Numbered from the stretch's first letter, positions 26,688 through 36,176 are shown. The stretch is DNA of 64,000 bases from Rariloculus sp965263005 (GCF_965263005.1 NZ_OZ253579.1:1302001-1366000); one strand, 5' to 3'. The notes: generated by a model from the letters alone, not told the origin. Made by a program: numbers and translations.

Positions 26688-28966
26688 TGTTGTCGCGTGA
26701 TCTCGAATTCTGTCTGAACGAGGCCTTTCAGCGGGCGCGGGAGGCGCGCCACGAGTTCATTACCGTCGAGCACTTGCTGCTCGCGCTGCTTGACACCCCC
26801 GAGGTGGTCGAGATCCTCAAGGAATGCGGCGCCGACACCAAGCTGCTGAACCGCGATCTCAGCGAGTTTATCGCCGATTCGACGCCGCGCTTGCATTCCG
26901 AGGAGCGCGCGGAAGTCGACGTGCAGCCGACGCTCGGGTTCCAGCGCGTCCTGCAGCGCGCCGTCTTCCACGTGCAATCGAGCGGTCGCAAGGAAGTCAC
27001 TCCAGCCAACGTGCTCGTCGCGATTTTCAACGAGAAGCAATCGCAGGCCGTCTACCTGCTCGGCCAGCAGGACGTCACGCGTCTTGACATCACGCACTAC
27101 GTGTCGCACGGCGTCTCGAAGCTTCGCGAGAGCGGACCCGAGCCCGACGAGGGCGCCGGCGCGGATTTCGACCGCACGGCGCCGGAGCCGGGCGCGTTGG
27201 AGCGGTTTACGAGCAATCTCAATGAGCGCGCCGAGCGAGGCACTATCGACCCGCTGATCGGCAGGCAGCAGGAGATCGAGCGCACGGTGCAGATACTGTG
27301 CCGGCGCCGCAAGAACAATCCGCTGTACGTCGGCGAGGCGGGCGTCGGCAAGACGGCTTTGGCCGAAGGGCTTGCGCGGCTCATCGTCGAACGTGAGGCG
27401 CCCGATGTGCTGAACGGTTGCACGATCTATGCACTCGACATGGGCTCACTGATCGCCGGCACCAAGTATCGCGGCGACTTCGAAAAGCGCCTCAAGGGCG
27501 TCGTCGCCGAACTGAAGAAGCAGCCCGGGGCAATCCTCTTCATCGACGAGATCCATACGGTCATAGGCGCGGGCGCCGCATCGGGCGGCGTGATGGACGC
27601 GTCGAATCTGATCAAACCCGTGCTTGCCAACGGCGAGCTGCGCTGCATAGGTTCGACGACATATTCGGAGTTCCGCGGTATCTTCGAGAAGGATCACGCG
27701 CTCGCGAGGCGTTTTCAGAAGATCGACGTCACTGAGCCCACGATAGAGGAGACGGTCGAAATACTGCGCGGCTTGAAGAGCCGTTTCGAGGAACATCACG
27801 GCATCGTTTATGAGGACGCTGCGCTGACTGCCGCGGTGGAGCTTGCGAACCGGCACGTCAACGACCGCTATCTGCCCGACAAGGCCATCGACGTCATCGA
27901 CGAGGCGGGCGCGAACTGCCGCCTGCAGCCCGTGGGCCATCGGCCCGAGGTCGTTGACGTCGAGCTGATCGAGAACATCGTTGCCAGGATGGCGCGGATT
28001 CCGCCGAAGACCGTATCGGCCTCCGACCGCGACGTGCTCAAGCATCTCGATCGCGATCTGAAGCTCGTGATCTTCGGCCAGGACAAGGCGATCGGAGCGC
28101 TCGCCTCTGCCATCAAGATGGCGCGCTCGGGCCTTGACGACGAGCAGCGGCCCGTGGGCTCGTTCCTGTTCTCCGGTCCCACCGGTGTCGGCAAGACCGA
28201 GGTTACGCGACAGCTTGCGCTGATCACGGGCGTCGAACTCGTGCGTTTCGACATGTCCGAGTACATGGAGCGCCATACCGTGTCGCGGCTGATCGGAGCG
28301 CCGCCGGGCTACGTCGGTTTCGATCAGGGCGGTTTGCTGACCGAGGCGATTACGAAGCATCCGCACAGCGTGTTGCTGTTCGACGAGATAGAGAAGGCGC
28401 ATCCGGAAGTCTTCAACCTGCTGCTCCAGGTCATGGACCACGGCACGTTGACCGACAACAACGGCCGCAAGGCTGATTTCCGCAACGTCACGATCGTCAT
28501 GACGACGAACGCGGGCGCCCAGGAGATGAGCCGCGCGTCGGTCGGGTTTACCCACCAGGATCACTCGTCCGACGCGATGGAGCTCATCAAGAAATTGTTC
28601 TCGCCGGAGTTTCGCAACCGCCTCGACGCGATCATTCAGTTCGGCGCGCTCGACCAGAAATCCGTGGCGCGAGTTGTCGACAAGCTCATCCTCGAGCTTG
28701 AGGCGCAGCTCGAGAAGAACGAGGTCACGATCGAGCTCGAGCCCGCGGCTCGACAATGGATTGCCGCCAGGGGTTACGACGAGAAAATGGGCGCGCGGCC
28801 GATGGCGAGAGTCATCCAGGAGCACATCAAGCGCCCGCTCGCCGAGGAGCTGTTGTTCGGCAAGCTCAAGGACGGCGGCCACCTGCGCGTCGATGTCGGC
28901 GGCGACGGCCTCGTAATGATAAGCGAGCCCGCGACACGCGAACTCGAGCGCCTGGAAGAATCCTGA
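26687..28966 (+). CDS. clpA: ClpA, ATPase subunit of ClpAP
   Basis: ClpA unfolds proteins for ClpP. From ATG 26687 the product is 759 residues. It has the N-terminal Clp repeat domain that docks ClpS (about 1-145), a first AAA+ module with GEAGVGKTALAEGL and a second with GPTGVGKTEVTRQL. Sensor and arginine-finger segments are in place and the length is usual. ClpP is not in this window. An in-frame ATG at 26666 lies inside clpS and is rejected. Confidence 0.96.
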   Translation: MLSRDLEFCLNEAFQRAREARHEFITVEHLLLALLDTPEVVEILKECGADTKLLNRDLSEFIADSTPRLHSEERAEVDVQPTLGFQRVLQRAVFHVQSSGRKEVTPANVLVAIFNEKQSQAVYLLGQQDVTRLDITHYVSHGVSKLRESGPEPDEGAGADFDRTAPEPGALERFTSNLNERAERGTIDPLIGRQQEIERTVQILCRRRKNNPLYVGEAGVGKTALAEGLARLIVEREAPDVLNGCTIYALDMGSLIAGTKYRGDFEKRLKGVVAELKKQPGAILFIDEIHTVIGAGAASGGVMDASNLIKPVLANGELRCIGSTTYSEFRGIFEKDHALARRFQKIDVTEPTIEETVEILRGLKSRFEEHHGIVYEDAALTAAVELANRHVNDRYLPDKAIDVIDEAGANCRLQPVGHRPEVVDVELIENIVARMARIPPKTVSASDRDVLKHLDRDLKLVIFGQDKAIGALASAIKMARSGLDDEQRPVGSFLFSGPTGVGKTEVTRQLALITGVELVRFDMSEYMERHTVSRLIGAPPGYVGFDQGGLLTEAITKHPHSVLLFDEIEKAHPEVFNLLLQVMDHGTLTDNNGRKADFRNVTIVMTTNAGAQEMSRASVGFTHQDHSSDAMELIKKLFSPEFRNRLDAIIQFGALDQKSVARVVDKLILELEAQLEKNEVTIELEPAARQWIAARGYDEKMGARPMARVIQEHIKRPLAEELLFGKLKDGGHLRVDVGGDGLVMISEPATRELERLEES

Positions 28967-28979
28967 GCGAAAATCGGCG

Positions 28980-29198
28980 TCAGCGAGAACGGTAGACGAT
29001 GCGGCCCTTGCTCAGATCGTAGGGCGTAAGGTCGACGGTCACCTTGTCGCCCTTGAGTATTCGGATGTAGTTCTTGCGCATCTTGCCCGAGATGTGGGCC
29101 GTGACGACATGGCCGTTTTCCAGCTCAACGCGGAACGTCGTGTTCGGCAGGGTCTCGGTGACCATGCCTTCCATCTGGATTGCGTCTTCTTTGGCCAT
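28980..29198 (-). CDS. infA: Translation initiation factor IF-1
   Basis: IF-1 is a 72-residue S1-fold protein that occupies the ribosomal A site during initiation. The product from ATG 29198 begins MAKEDAIQMEG and contains ENGHVVTAHISGKMRKNYIRI, as in most bacteria. It is convergent with clpA (13 bases between stops) and 63 bases downstream of aat, matching the clpA-infA-aat order of gammaproteobacteria. Confidence 0.96.
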   Translation of the reverse strand: MAKEDAIQMEGMVTETLPNTTFRVELENGHVVTAHISGKMRKNYIRILKGDKVTVDLTPYDLSKGRIVYRSR

Positions 29199-29261
29199 AA
29201 AGCTGCGGTCGGAAAGGCGCAGCATTGTTGCATAGGCCCGCGGGCCCCGCAATCGCGACGA

Positions 29262-29993
29262 TCATGCGCTGCGCGCGGCAGCAACGAACGCGGCGAAGGC
29301 CTGTCGCCACGATCCAGGCGTGCCCGCGGGCTTGGCGTAGCGCTTCAGGTGCTCGAGGAATTCCGCTCTCGGCATGTTCACGGCGCCGAGACGCGTCAGA
29401 TGCCCGGATTGAATCTGGCAGTCGATCAGCGCGACGCCGCGGGCCTTGAGGTAGCGGACGGCGCCGGCGAACGCGACCTTCGACGCGTCCGCGGTGCGCG
29501 AAAACATCGATTCGCCGAAGAACATGCGGCCGATCGAAATGCCGTAGAGGCCACCCGCCAGGCGGCCTTCCTGCCAGGCTTCGAAGGAGTGTGCCCAGCC
29601 CAGCGCGTGCAGCCGCCTGTACGCTGCCGCCATGTCGGCCGTGATCCATGTCGAGTCGGTGTAACGCCGCGGCTCGGCGCAAGCGTCGATGACCGCATCG
29701 AACGCCAGGTCCGCGGTCACCTCGAACGAGTTTCTGGCCAGCGTGCGGCGCAGACTGCGCGAGATCCTCAAATCGTCCGGCCACAACACGGCGCGCGGGT
29801 CGGGACACCACCACAGAATCGGCTGACCTTCCTCGTACCAGGGGAAGATGCCGCTCGCGTAACTCGCAAGCAGCCAGTCTGGACGCAGCGTTCCGCCTGC
29901 GGCGAGCAAACCGTTCGGCTCATCGAGCGCGAGCGAAGGCTCCGGCAGCGCGTCCGGGCCGTCCGACGGCGCGAGCCAGCAGATCGTGCTCAT
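29262..29993 (-). CDS. aat: Leucyl/phenylalanyl-tRNA-protein transferase
   Basis: Aat attaches Leu or Phe from aminoacyl-tRNA to proteins with N-terminal Lys or Arg, making them ClpS/ClpA substrates. The 243-residue product contains the family motifs FPWYEEGQPILWWCPDPRAVL, THSFEAW-like GWAHSFEAWQEGRLAGGLYG and GESMFSR. The start overlaps the upstream acetyltransferase-like gene by four bases (ATGA). Neighbouring clpS-clpA completes the pathway. Confidence 0.95.
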   Translation of the reverse strand: MSTICWLAPSDGPDALPEPSLALDEPNGLLAAGGTLRPDWLLASYASGIFPWYEEGQPILWWCPDPRAVLWPDDLRISRSLRRTLARNSFEVTADLAFDAVIDACAEPRRYTDSTWITADMAAAYRRLHALGWAHSFEAWQEGRLAGGLYGISIGRMFFGESMFSRTADASKVAFAGAVRYLKARGVALIDCQIQSGHLTRLGAVNMPRAEFLEHLKRYAKPAGTPGSWRQAFAAFVAAARSA

Positions 29994-31168
29994 GCCGGGT
30001 TGTCCCCCCCGCCTTCGCCGCGGCGATAGGGCACCCGGCCTTCCAGGTGCTCCATGTACATGTCGACGTGGGTCTGCTCCCGGACCAGGAAGTCCTCGAC
30101 GGCTGCGTGGAAGCCGGGCTCACTGAGCCAATGGCAGGACCAGGTTGCGGTCGGCGCGAAACCGCGGCTGATCTTGTGCTCGCCCTGAGTCCCGGGCTCG
30201 AAGCAGCCGAGGCCTTCCCGTATGCAGTATTCGATCCCCTGGTAGTAGCAGGCTTCGAAATGAAGGCTGTGGAAGTCGGCCATGCTTCCCCAGTAGCGGC
30301 CGTAAAGCGTGTCGCCGCCGCGGAAGCAGATCGCCGTCGCGATCGGCAGCCCCTGACAGCGGGCAAGCACGATCAACAGCTTGTCCGGCATCGTCATCGC
30401 GATCTCGTCGAAGAACGCTCTATTGAGGTAGGGGGCGCGGCCGCGGCGGTGAAACGTGCGCGAATAGAACTCGAACACGGCGTCCCAGTCGCTCGCGCTC
30501 GGCTCGTCGCCGCGAAGATGCTCGAAGACGATGCCGGCCTCGCGGATTCTGCGCCGCTCCCGGCGCACCTTTTTGCGTTTGGCCGAGCTGAAGCGGGCGA
30601 GGAAATCGTCGAAATCCCGATAGCCGCGGTTACGCCAGTGGAACTGACAACCCTTGCGCGTGAGGAAACCCCGCTCGCTGAGAAACGACTGCTCGCGGTC
30701 AGTCGGGAACAGCACGTGCAGCGAGGAAGCGCCGAATTCCTCGGCTAGGCCGCGGGCCGCGTCGACGAGTTGCTCGGCGACCGTCGTCGTTGCGGCAGTC
30801 GGATCGATCAGCAGCCGCGCGCCGGTTGCCGGGGTAAACGGCACCGATGAGACCAGCTTCGGGTAATAGTGCAGCCCCGCGCGTTCGTAAGCATCGGCCC
30901 AACTCCAGTCGAATACGAACTCGCCGCGCGAATCGTGCTTCACGTACAACGGCAGCGCACCGAGCAGCCGGCCTTCGCTGGAACGGGCGACGAGGTGACA
31001 GGGGTCCCAGGCCGTGCCGCGGCCGACACAGCCCGTGCGTTCGAGTGCCGCCAGAAACTCGTGGCACAGAAACGCGTCGTCGCCGACGAGCGCGTTCCAC
31101 TCTGCCGGCGCAACATCCTCAAGGCTCGCAAGGCGCGCGAGCCGCGGTCGTTCAGTCGCCGTAAGCAC
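29990..31168 (-). CDS. GNAT-fold protein of the COG3146 (DUF482) family
   Basis: The 392-residue product belongs to a family annotated as GNAT or peptidogalycan-type acyltransferases and often found beside aat. Recognisable segments are SSLHVLFPTDREQSFL, FHWRNRGYRDFDDFLARFSSAKRKKVRRER and GRYWGSMADFHSLHFEACYYQGIEYCI. There is no signal peptide, so it is cytosolic. The stop overlaps the aat ATG, suggesting a three-gene operon with aat and infA. Its substrate is not known; the operon hints at, but does not prove, a role in protein modification. Confidence 0.85.
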   Translation of the reverse strand: MLTATERPRLARLASLEDVAPAEWNALVGDDAFLCHEFLAALERTGCVGRGTAWDPCHLVARSSEGRLLGALPLYVKHDSRGEFVFDWSWADAYERAGLHYYPKLVSSVPFTPATGARLLIDPTAATTTVAEQLVDAARGLAEEFGASSLHVLFPTDREQSFLSERGFLTRKGCQFHWRNRGYRDFDDFLARFSSAKRKKVRRERRRIREAGIVFEHLRGDEPSASDWDAVFEFYSRTFHRRGRAPYLNRAFFDEIAMTMPDKLLIVLARCQGLPIATAICFRGGDTLYGRYWGSMADFHSLHFEACYYQGIEYCIREGLGCFEPGTQGEHKISRGFAPTATWSCHWLSEPGFHAAVEDFLVREQTHVDMYMEHLEGRVPYRRGEGGGDNPA

Positions 31169-31248
31169 GAATATCCATCATGAGCACGGATCGCCCAATA
31201 CTATGCCAGCCGGCGTCCCGATTTCCGCCCACATTGTCCGAAAAACAC

Positions 31249-31276
31249 TTTTCATGAGGGGAGTAATCCGTATAAT
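31249..31276 (+). promoter_or_regulatory. Sigma70 promoter of ftsK
   Basis: TTTTCA (31249-31254) and a consensus TATAAT (31271-31276) are spaced by 16 bases, giving an expected start near 31283, 32 bases before the ftsK ATG. Confidence 0.6.
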
Positions 31277-31314
31277 CAGTACCTTAAGCGTAAGTATTGC
31301 TGTATAACTTTAAT

Positions 31315-33603
31315 ATGGCGAAGATGGGTACAGATGCGGCGATTATCGGTGTTCCGCGCGCCCGTGGACTGCGCGGACTCCGCGAGGCCGGATTCTGGAT
31401 CCTGGCAGGCCTGAGTCTGATTCTACTGTTTGCGCTCGTTAGCTACCGCCCGGAGGATCCCGGCTTCAGCGTCTCCGGCGCAAGTGAAACGGTCGTCAAC
31501 CTCATGGGCCCCTGGGGCGCCTGGTTCGCCGACATCGCTTTTGTGCTGTTCGGCCTGTCGGCCTATCTGTTCCCCGTGCTCGTGCTGCTGGCGGGGATAC
31601 TGCTGTTCCGCGACCGGGCCGCCGCCACCAGCCGCATGCCCCGGCTTTACCGGCCCGTCGGCTTCGTGCTCGCCGTCGCGACGAGCTCGGGTCTGGCAAC
31701 GCTTCACTTCACGGCGCCTGAGCTGCGCGAGACGGCCGGCGGGATTCTCGGTCAAGCCACGGGCTTGAGGCTGGAGCAGGTGCTCGGCCTGATGGGCGCC
31801 ACGGTCCTCCTGCTCGTCTTCTGGCTGAGCTCGGTCTCGCTCGCGACCGGGGTCTCCTGGGTGGCCGTGATGGATCGCATCGGGCGCGGCGTGCTTGCGG
31901 GCGTCACGGCGATCAATGTTCTGTTCGGACAGATACAAACCCGGCGCGACGGCCGGCGCGCGAAGCTCCAGCGCAAGGAGAAGATCGTCACGAACCGCGC
32001 GAGGGCGCGCACGCGCGCGCCCCGGATCGAGCCGACGCTCGAACGCGTCGAGATCAGCTCGCGGCCCGAGCGTGAGCGGCAGGTTGCGCTGTTCGAGCCG
32101 CCGGCGTCCGCCGAGCTTCCGAAACTGTCGCTGCTCGACGAACCGCCCGTCAGAAAAGGCGGTTATAGCGCCGAGGTGCTCGAGGCGATGTCGCGTCTCG
32201 TCGAGTTCAAGCTCCGCGACTTCGGCATCGAAGTCGAAGTCGTCGCGGTGCATCCGGGCCCCGTCATCACGCGCTTCGAGCTCAAGCCCGCGCCCGGCGT
32301 CAAAGTCAGTCAGATCAGTAATCTCGCGAAGGACCTTGCTCGCTCGCTGTCGACGGTGAGCGTGCGCGTCGTGGAGATCATACCCGGCAAGCCCTATGTC
32401 GGGCTCGAGATTCCGAACGAAGTGCGCGAGCTCGTGGCGTTCGCCGAGATCGTGAAATCCGAGGCCTACGACAAGCTCAAGTCGCCGTTGACGCTCGTGC
32501 TCGGCAAGGACATCGGCGGGCGGCCCGCCGTTGCGGATCTCCTGCGGATGCCTCACCTGCTCATCGCGGGCACGACGGGCTCGGGCAAGTCCGTTGCGCT
32601 CAACGCGATGGTGTTGAGCCTGCTCTACAAGTCGACACCCGAGCAGGTGCGGCTGATCATGATCGATCCGAAAATGCTCGAGCTGTCCGTCTACGAGGGC
32701 ATACCGCATCTGCTCGCGCCCGTCGTCACGGACATGAAGGAGGCGGCGAACGCGCTGCGCTGGTGCGTCGCAGAGATGGAGCGCCGCTATGCACTCCTGG
32801 CGAGCCTCGGCGTGCGCCACATCTCAGGCTACAACCGCAAGGTCCGCGAAGCGATCGCGAGCGGCCACCCCTTGCGCGCCCCTGGTTTCGCCGCGGGCGG
32901 GGACGCAGAAGACGCACCCGAGCTCACCCCGCTGCCGTTCGTCGTCGTGATCATCGACGAGCTTGCCGACATGATGATGATGGTCGGAAAGAAGGTCGAG
33001 GAGTTGATCGCCCGCCTCGCGCAGAAGGCGAGGGCGTCGGGCATCCACGTGATCATCGCCACGCAGCGGCCGTCGGTGGACGTGATCACGGGGCTCATCA
33101 AGGCCAACATCCCGTGCCGGATAGCCTTCCAGGTGTCGGCCAAGGTCGATTCGCGGACGATTCTCGATCAGATGGGCGCGGAGGCCCTGCTCGGGCACGG
33201 CGATATGCTGTATCTGCCGTCCGGTGCATCGCAGCCGACCCGCATTCACGGCGCGTTCGTCTCCGACAACGAGGTGCATGCCGTGGTCAAGGCGCTGCGC
33301 GCCAGCGGTGAGCCTGCGTACGTCTACAGCGTGCTCTCGGGCTCGACGGAGGAGATTCCGGGCCTCTTGCCGGCGCTCGACGCGGAGTTGGACAGCGAGC
33401 AGGATGCACTTTACGATCAGGCGGTCAGGATCGTCACGGAGACGAGAAAGGCGTCCATATCCGGTATTCAACGACGGTTGAAAATCGGCTACAACCGAGC
33501 GGCCCGCATGGTCGAGGCCATGGAAGAGGCTGGCATTGTCGGGAGTTTGCAGTCCAATGGATTCAGGGAGGTACTGGCGCCGCCCCCGCCCGGCGACGAC
33601 TAG
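31315..33603 (+). CDS. ftsK: DNA translocase FtsK
   Basis: FtsK pumps chromosome ends apart at the septum and activates XerCD at dif. From ATG 31315 the product is 762 residues. It has four transmembrane helices (about residues 20-190), a short linker, the RecA-like motor with Walker A (GTTGSGKSVALN) and Walker B (FVVVIIDELADMMM), and the C-terminal winged-helix gamma domain (IQRRLKIGYNRAARMVEAMEE) that reads KOPS. The linker is short compared with E. coli. The TAG stop lies in the CTAG at the border of repeat copy 3. Confidence 0.95.
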   Translation: MAKMGTDAAIIGVPRARGLRGLREAGFWILAGLSLILLFALVSYRPEDPGFSVSGASETVVNLMGPWGAWFADIAFVLFGLSAYLFPVLVLLAGILLFRDRAAATSRMPRLYRPVGFVLAVATSSGLATLHFTAPELRETAGGILGQATGLRLEQVLGLMGATVLLLVFWLSSVSLATGVSWVAVMDRIGRGVLAGVTAINVLFGQIQTRRDGRRAKLQRKEKIVTNRARARTRAPRIEPTLERVEISSRPERERQVALFEPPASAELPKLSLLDEPPVRKGGYSAEVLEAMSRLVEFKLRDFGIEVEVVAVHPGPVITRFELKPAPGVKVSQISNLAKDLARSLSTVSVRVVEIIPGKPYVGLEIPNEVRELVAFAEIVKSEAYDKLKSPLTLVLGKDIGGRPAVADLLRMPHLLIAGTTGSGKSVALNAMVLSLLYKSTPEQVRLIMIDPKMLELSVYEGIPHLLAPVVTDMKEAANALRWCVAEMERRYALLASLGVRHISGYNRKVREAIASGHPLRAPGFAAGGDAEDAPELTPLPFVVVIIDELADMMMMVGKKVEELIARLAQKARASGIHVIIATQRPSVDVITGLIKANIPCRIAFQVSAKVDSRTILDQMGAEALLGHGDMLYLPSGASQPTRIHGAFVSDNEVHAVVKALRASGEPAYVYSVLSGSTEEIPGLLPALDAELDSEQDALYDQAVRIVTETRKASISGIQRRLKIGYNRAARMVEAMEEAGIVGSLQSNGFREVLAPPPPGDD

Positions 33604-33794
33604 CAGCCCGAGGCATGAGTCCGGCGTCGCACCGAGACCGTCGAGGCGCCCGCCCGGCAAGGCGCGAGCAGCGAGAATATCGGGAATAGTTGAGCGACGA
33701 GCAACGCCGCCGCGCGGGATGGATCGGCGGTTGATCAGCCGTCTTCGGCGAGGCGGTCTTCCGCCTCATGCAGCCGGACCTTTGCCACGGGCTG
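33604..33794 (-). mobile_element. Repeat element copy 3 (191 bp)
   Basis: The inverted ends (CAGCCCGAGGCA and TTTGCCACGGGCTG) and the internal core match copies 1 and 2 in the opposite orientation. An extra internal stretch of about 35 bases, GAGGCGGAAGACCGCC-like, is shared only with copy 4. Flanks are CTAG (33600-33603) and CCAG (33795-33798). It lies between ftsK and the conserved part of lolA. Confidence 0.85.
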
Positions 33795-34435
33795 CCAGGT
33801 GCACCGTCGCCGTTGCCCTGGCGCTCCTTGCCGCTGCCTCCTCGGCGCAGCGCCCGGTCGATGAGTCCGTGGCGCCCGGGACCGCGGCGCTCGAGCTTTT
33901 TCTCGACGAAGTCCAAACATTCACGGCTGAGTTCGAGCAGGAGCTTCGCAGCTCCGATCAGCGCGTGCTTGAGACCGCTGCCGGCACCTTGTCGCTGAAG
34001 CGGCCGAACCGTTTTCTGTGGAGCTACGAGGCGCCGATCGAGCAGCTTGTCATCGCCGACGGGGAGCAGCTTTGGATGTACGACGTCGATCTCGCGCAAG
34101 TTACCGTGACGCCGCTTGAGCCGGGCGATGCGGCGAGTCCGGCGATGCTGTTGAGCGGCGAGCAAAACGTTCGCGACAGCTTCGACATCGTCGACGACTT
34201 CGCGCTCGACGGGCAGGACTGGGTCAGGCTCAGCCCGAAGCCCGGAGGCGCCGACTTTCGCTCCGTGCTGATCGGCTTCCGGGACGGGCTGCCCGCGGAA
34301 CTCGAACTCGTCGACGGCCTCGATCAGACGACCTCGATCGTATTCTCCGAGATCGCGGTCAACACCGGTCTCAGCGACAGCGTGTTCGAGTTCGAGCCGC
34401 CGGCCGGCGTCGACGTGATCGGCGGCGAAGGCTAG
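33719..34435 (+). CDS. lolA: Outer-membrane lipoprotein carrier protein LolA
   Basis: LolA ferries lipoproteins across the periplasm to LolB. The mature part has the family features (TFTAEFEQELRSSDQRVLETAAGTLSLKRPNRFLWSYE and VWMYDVDLAQVTV-like segments). A signal peptide core (CTVAVALALLAAASSAQ) precedes it. No start codon exists between repeat copy 3 and the signal peptide. The usable starts (ATG 33719, or TTG 33782 in the element's right end) both lie inside the element. I annotate from ATG 33719, giving 238 residues; TTG 33782 gives a more standard signal peptide. Position after ftsK is conserved in gammaproteobacteria. Confidence 0.87.
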   Translation: MDRRLISRLRRGGLPPHAAGPLPRAARCTVAVALALLAAASSAQRPVDESVAPGTAALELFLDEVQTFTAEFEQELRSSDQRVLETAAGTLSLKRPNRFLWSYEAPIEQLVIADGEQLWMYDVDLAQVTVTPLEPGDAASPAMLLSGEQNVRDSFDIVDDFALDGQDWVRLSPKPGGADFRSVLIGFRDGLPAELELVDGLDQTTSIVFSEIAVNTGLSDSVFEFEPPAGVDVIGGEG

Positions 34436-34441
34436 AGGCGC

Positions 34442-34837
34442 ATGCTGCAGTTACGGCTGCCGTGGTTGTGGCTCGGCGTCGGCTGGCTCGTGGTGGCGGG
34501 CGTGTGCGCCGGCAGCCTGCTGCCGGGCTCGAGCATGCCGTCGTATATCGTCCTGCTCGGGACCGCGATCGGCAACGAAGTGCTTCACGGGGGAGCGTAT
34601 TTTATCCTGATGGTGTGGTTCGCGGGTTTCTGCGAACGCAGGCGCTACGGCTTGGTCGCGGTCCTGCTCGTGGCGCTCGGAGTCGTGCTCGATGTCCTGC
34701 AGATCGGCGTGCCGTCGCGAAGCTTCGATCTGCTGGACATCGCCTCAAACGCCGTCGGGATACTCGTTGGACTAGGTACCGCGTTGTGGCTGCTCGGGGG
34801 CTGGTGCCAACGGATCGAGCGCCGCCTGTTGGCCTGA
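34442..34837 (+). CDS. VanZ-family small membrane protein
   Basis: The 131-residue product has four predicted hydrophobic helices (about residues 8-28, 38-60, 68-88 and 100-122). It carries VanZ-type motifs: DVLQIGVPSRSFDLLDIASNAVGI, in which the acidic and Asn residues are typical. Such proteins occur widely and a general function is not established. It starts six bases after lolA, so the two are probably co-expressed. Confidence 0.75.
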   Translation: MLQLRLPWLWLGVGWLVVAGVCAGSLLPGSSMPSYIVLLGTAIGNEVLHGGAYFILMVWFAGFCERRRYGLVAVLLVALGVVLDVLQIGVPSRSFDLLDIASNAVGILVGLGTALWLLGGWCQRIERRLLA

Positions 34838-34880
34838 CCGGCGCTCGCCGTTGACTCGGCCAGCGATTACCATTCGATTC

Positions 34881-36164
34881 ATGCTCGATCCCAAGCTCCT
34901 CAGAAACGACCTCGACGCGGTCGCCGGTAACCTGGCGCGGCGCGGCTTCGTGCTCGATTGCCAGCGGTTTCGCGCGCTCGAGTCGGAGCGAAAGCGCCTG
35001 CAGCACGAGGTTGAGATGCTACGCCAGCAGCGCAACACGCGCTCGAAAGCGATCGGCGCGGCCAGGGCCGCGGGCGAAGACATCGGAGCACTGAGGAAGG
35101 AGGTCGGTGCACTCGGCGACGCGCTCGCGAAAGCCGAAGCCTGCCAGCAATCTGTTATCGGCGAGCTCGGCGAGCTGACGCAGGGGTTGCCGAATCTGCT
35201 CAGTGCGGACGTCCCGGACGGCACTGACGAGACGGCGAACGTCGAGATTCGGCGCTGGGGCGAGCCGCCCGAGCTCAGGTTCGAGCCCAGGGACCACGCC
35301 GACCTCGGCGTGGCGCTCGGCATGCTCGATCTCGACGCGGCGACGAAGCTCGCCGGCAGCCGATTCGTCGTCCTTCACGGCGCCTTGGCCCGGCTTCACC
35401 GCGCGCTGATCCAGTTCATGCTCGACGTGCATACGCAGGAGCACGGCTACGCCGAGACGTACGTGCCGTATCTCGTCAACGAGCACGCATTGTTCGGCAC
35501 GGGCCAACTGCCGAAGTTCGAGGAGGACCTGTTCGCGGTCGCGGGCGACAGGAGATACTTTCTGATCCCGACCGCCGAGGTGCCGCTGACCAACCTCGTG
35601 CGCGAGTCGATCGTCGAGGCCGACCGGTTGCCGATCAAGCTGGCCGCGCACACGCCGTGTTTTCGCTCGGAGGCCGGTTCTTACGGCAAGGACACTCGCG
35701 GCATGTTCCGCCAGCACCAGTTCGAGAAGGTCGAACTCGTCCACATCGTCAGGCCCGAGGACTCCTGGGCGGCGCTCGAAGAACTCGTCGGCAACGCCGA
35801 GGTCATCCTCAAGCGACTCGGTCTCGCCTATCGCGTGGTTACGTTGTGTGCCGGAGACACCGGCGCGAGCGCCGCGAAGACCTACGATATCGAGGTCTGG
35901 CTGCCCGGGCAGCAGCGTTACCGGGAAATCTCCTCGTGCAGCAACTTCGAGGCGTTTCAGGCGCGCCGGATGCGCGCGCGCTGGCGCAATCCCGACACGG
36001 GCAGGCCCGAGCCGTTGCATACGCTCAATGGCTCGGGCGTTGCGGCCGGCCGGGCGCTGATCGCTGTGCTTGAGACCTATCAGCAAGCTGACGGCTCGAT
36101 CGCGATTCCCGATGCGCTCAAGCCCTACATGGGCGGGCGCACGTTGATCGAGCGCGCTGCCTAG
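34881..36164 (+). CDS. serS: Seryl-tRNA synthetase
   Basis: SerS charges tRNA-Ser and tRNA-Sec. From ATG 34881 the product is 427 residues. It has the N-terminal antiparallel coiled coil (about 30-105) that grips the tRNA variable arm. Class II motifs follow: TAEVPLTNL (motif 1 region), FRSEAGSYGKDTRGMFRQHQFEK (motif 2) and LNGSGVAAGRALIAVLE (motif 3). All are intact. The ftsK-lolA-serS arrangement is conserved in gammaproteobacteria, although rarA is absent here. Confidence 0.96.
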   Translation: MLDPKLLRNDLDAVAGNLARRGFVLDCQRFRALESERKRLQHEVEMLRQQRNTRSKAIGAARAAGEDIGALRKEVGALGDALAKAEACQQSVIGELGELTQGLPNLLSADVPDGTDETANVEIRRWGEPPELRFEPRDHADLGVALGMLDLDAATKLAGSRFVVLHGALARLHRALIQFMLDVHTQEHGYAETYVPYLVNEHALFGTGQLPKFEEDLFAVAGDRRYFLIPTAEVPLTNLVRESIVEADRLPIKLAAHTPCFRSEAGSYGKDTRGMFRQHQFEKVELVHIVRPEDSWAALEELVGNAEVILKRLGLAYRVVTLCAGDTGASAAKTYDIEVWLPGQQRYREISSCSNFEAFQARRMRARWRNPDTGRPEPLHTLNGSGVAAGRALIAVLETYQQADGSIAIPDALKPYMGGRTLIERAA

Positions 36165-36176
36165 CGCCAGTCGTGG

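Noticed and set aside
28980..29252. Longer infA with 18 more residues
   Set aside because: The standard 72-residue IF-1 starts at ATG 29198; the upstream residues are not conserved.
33536..33718. Earlier lolA start within ftsK
   Set aside because: The upstream codons lie in ftsK and the element's left half, adding nonconserved charged residues before any signal peptide.
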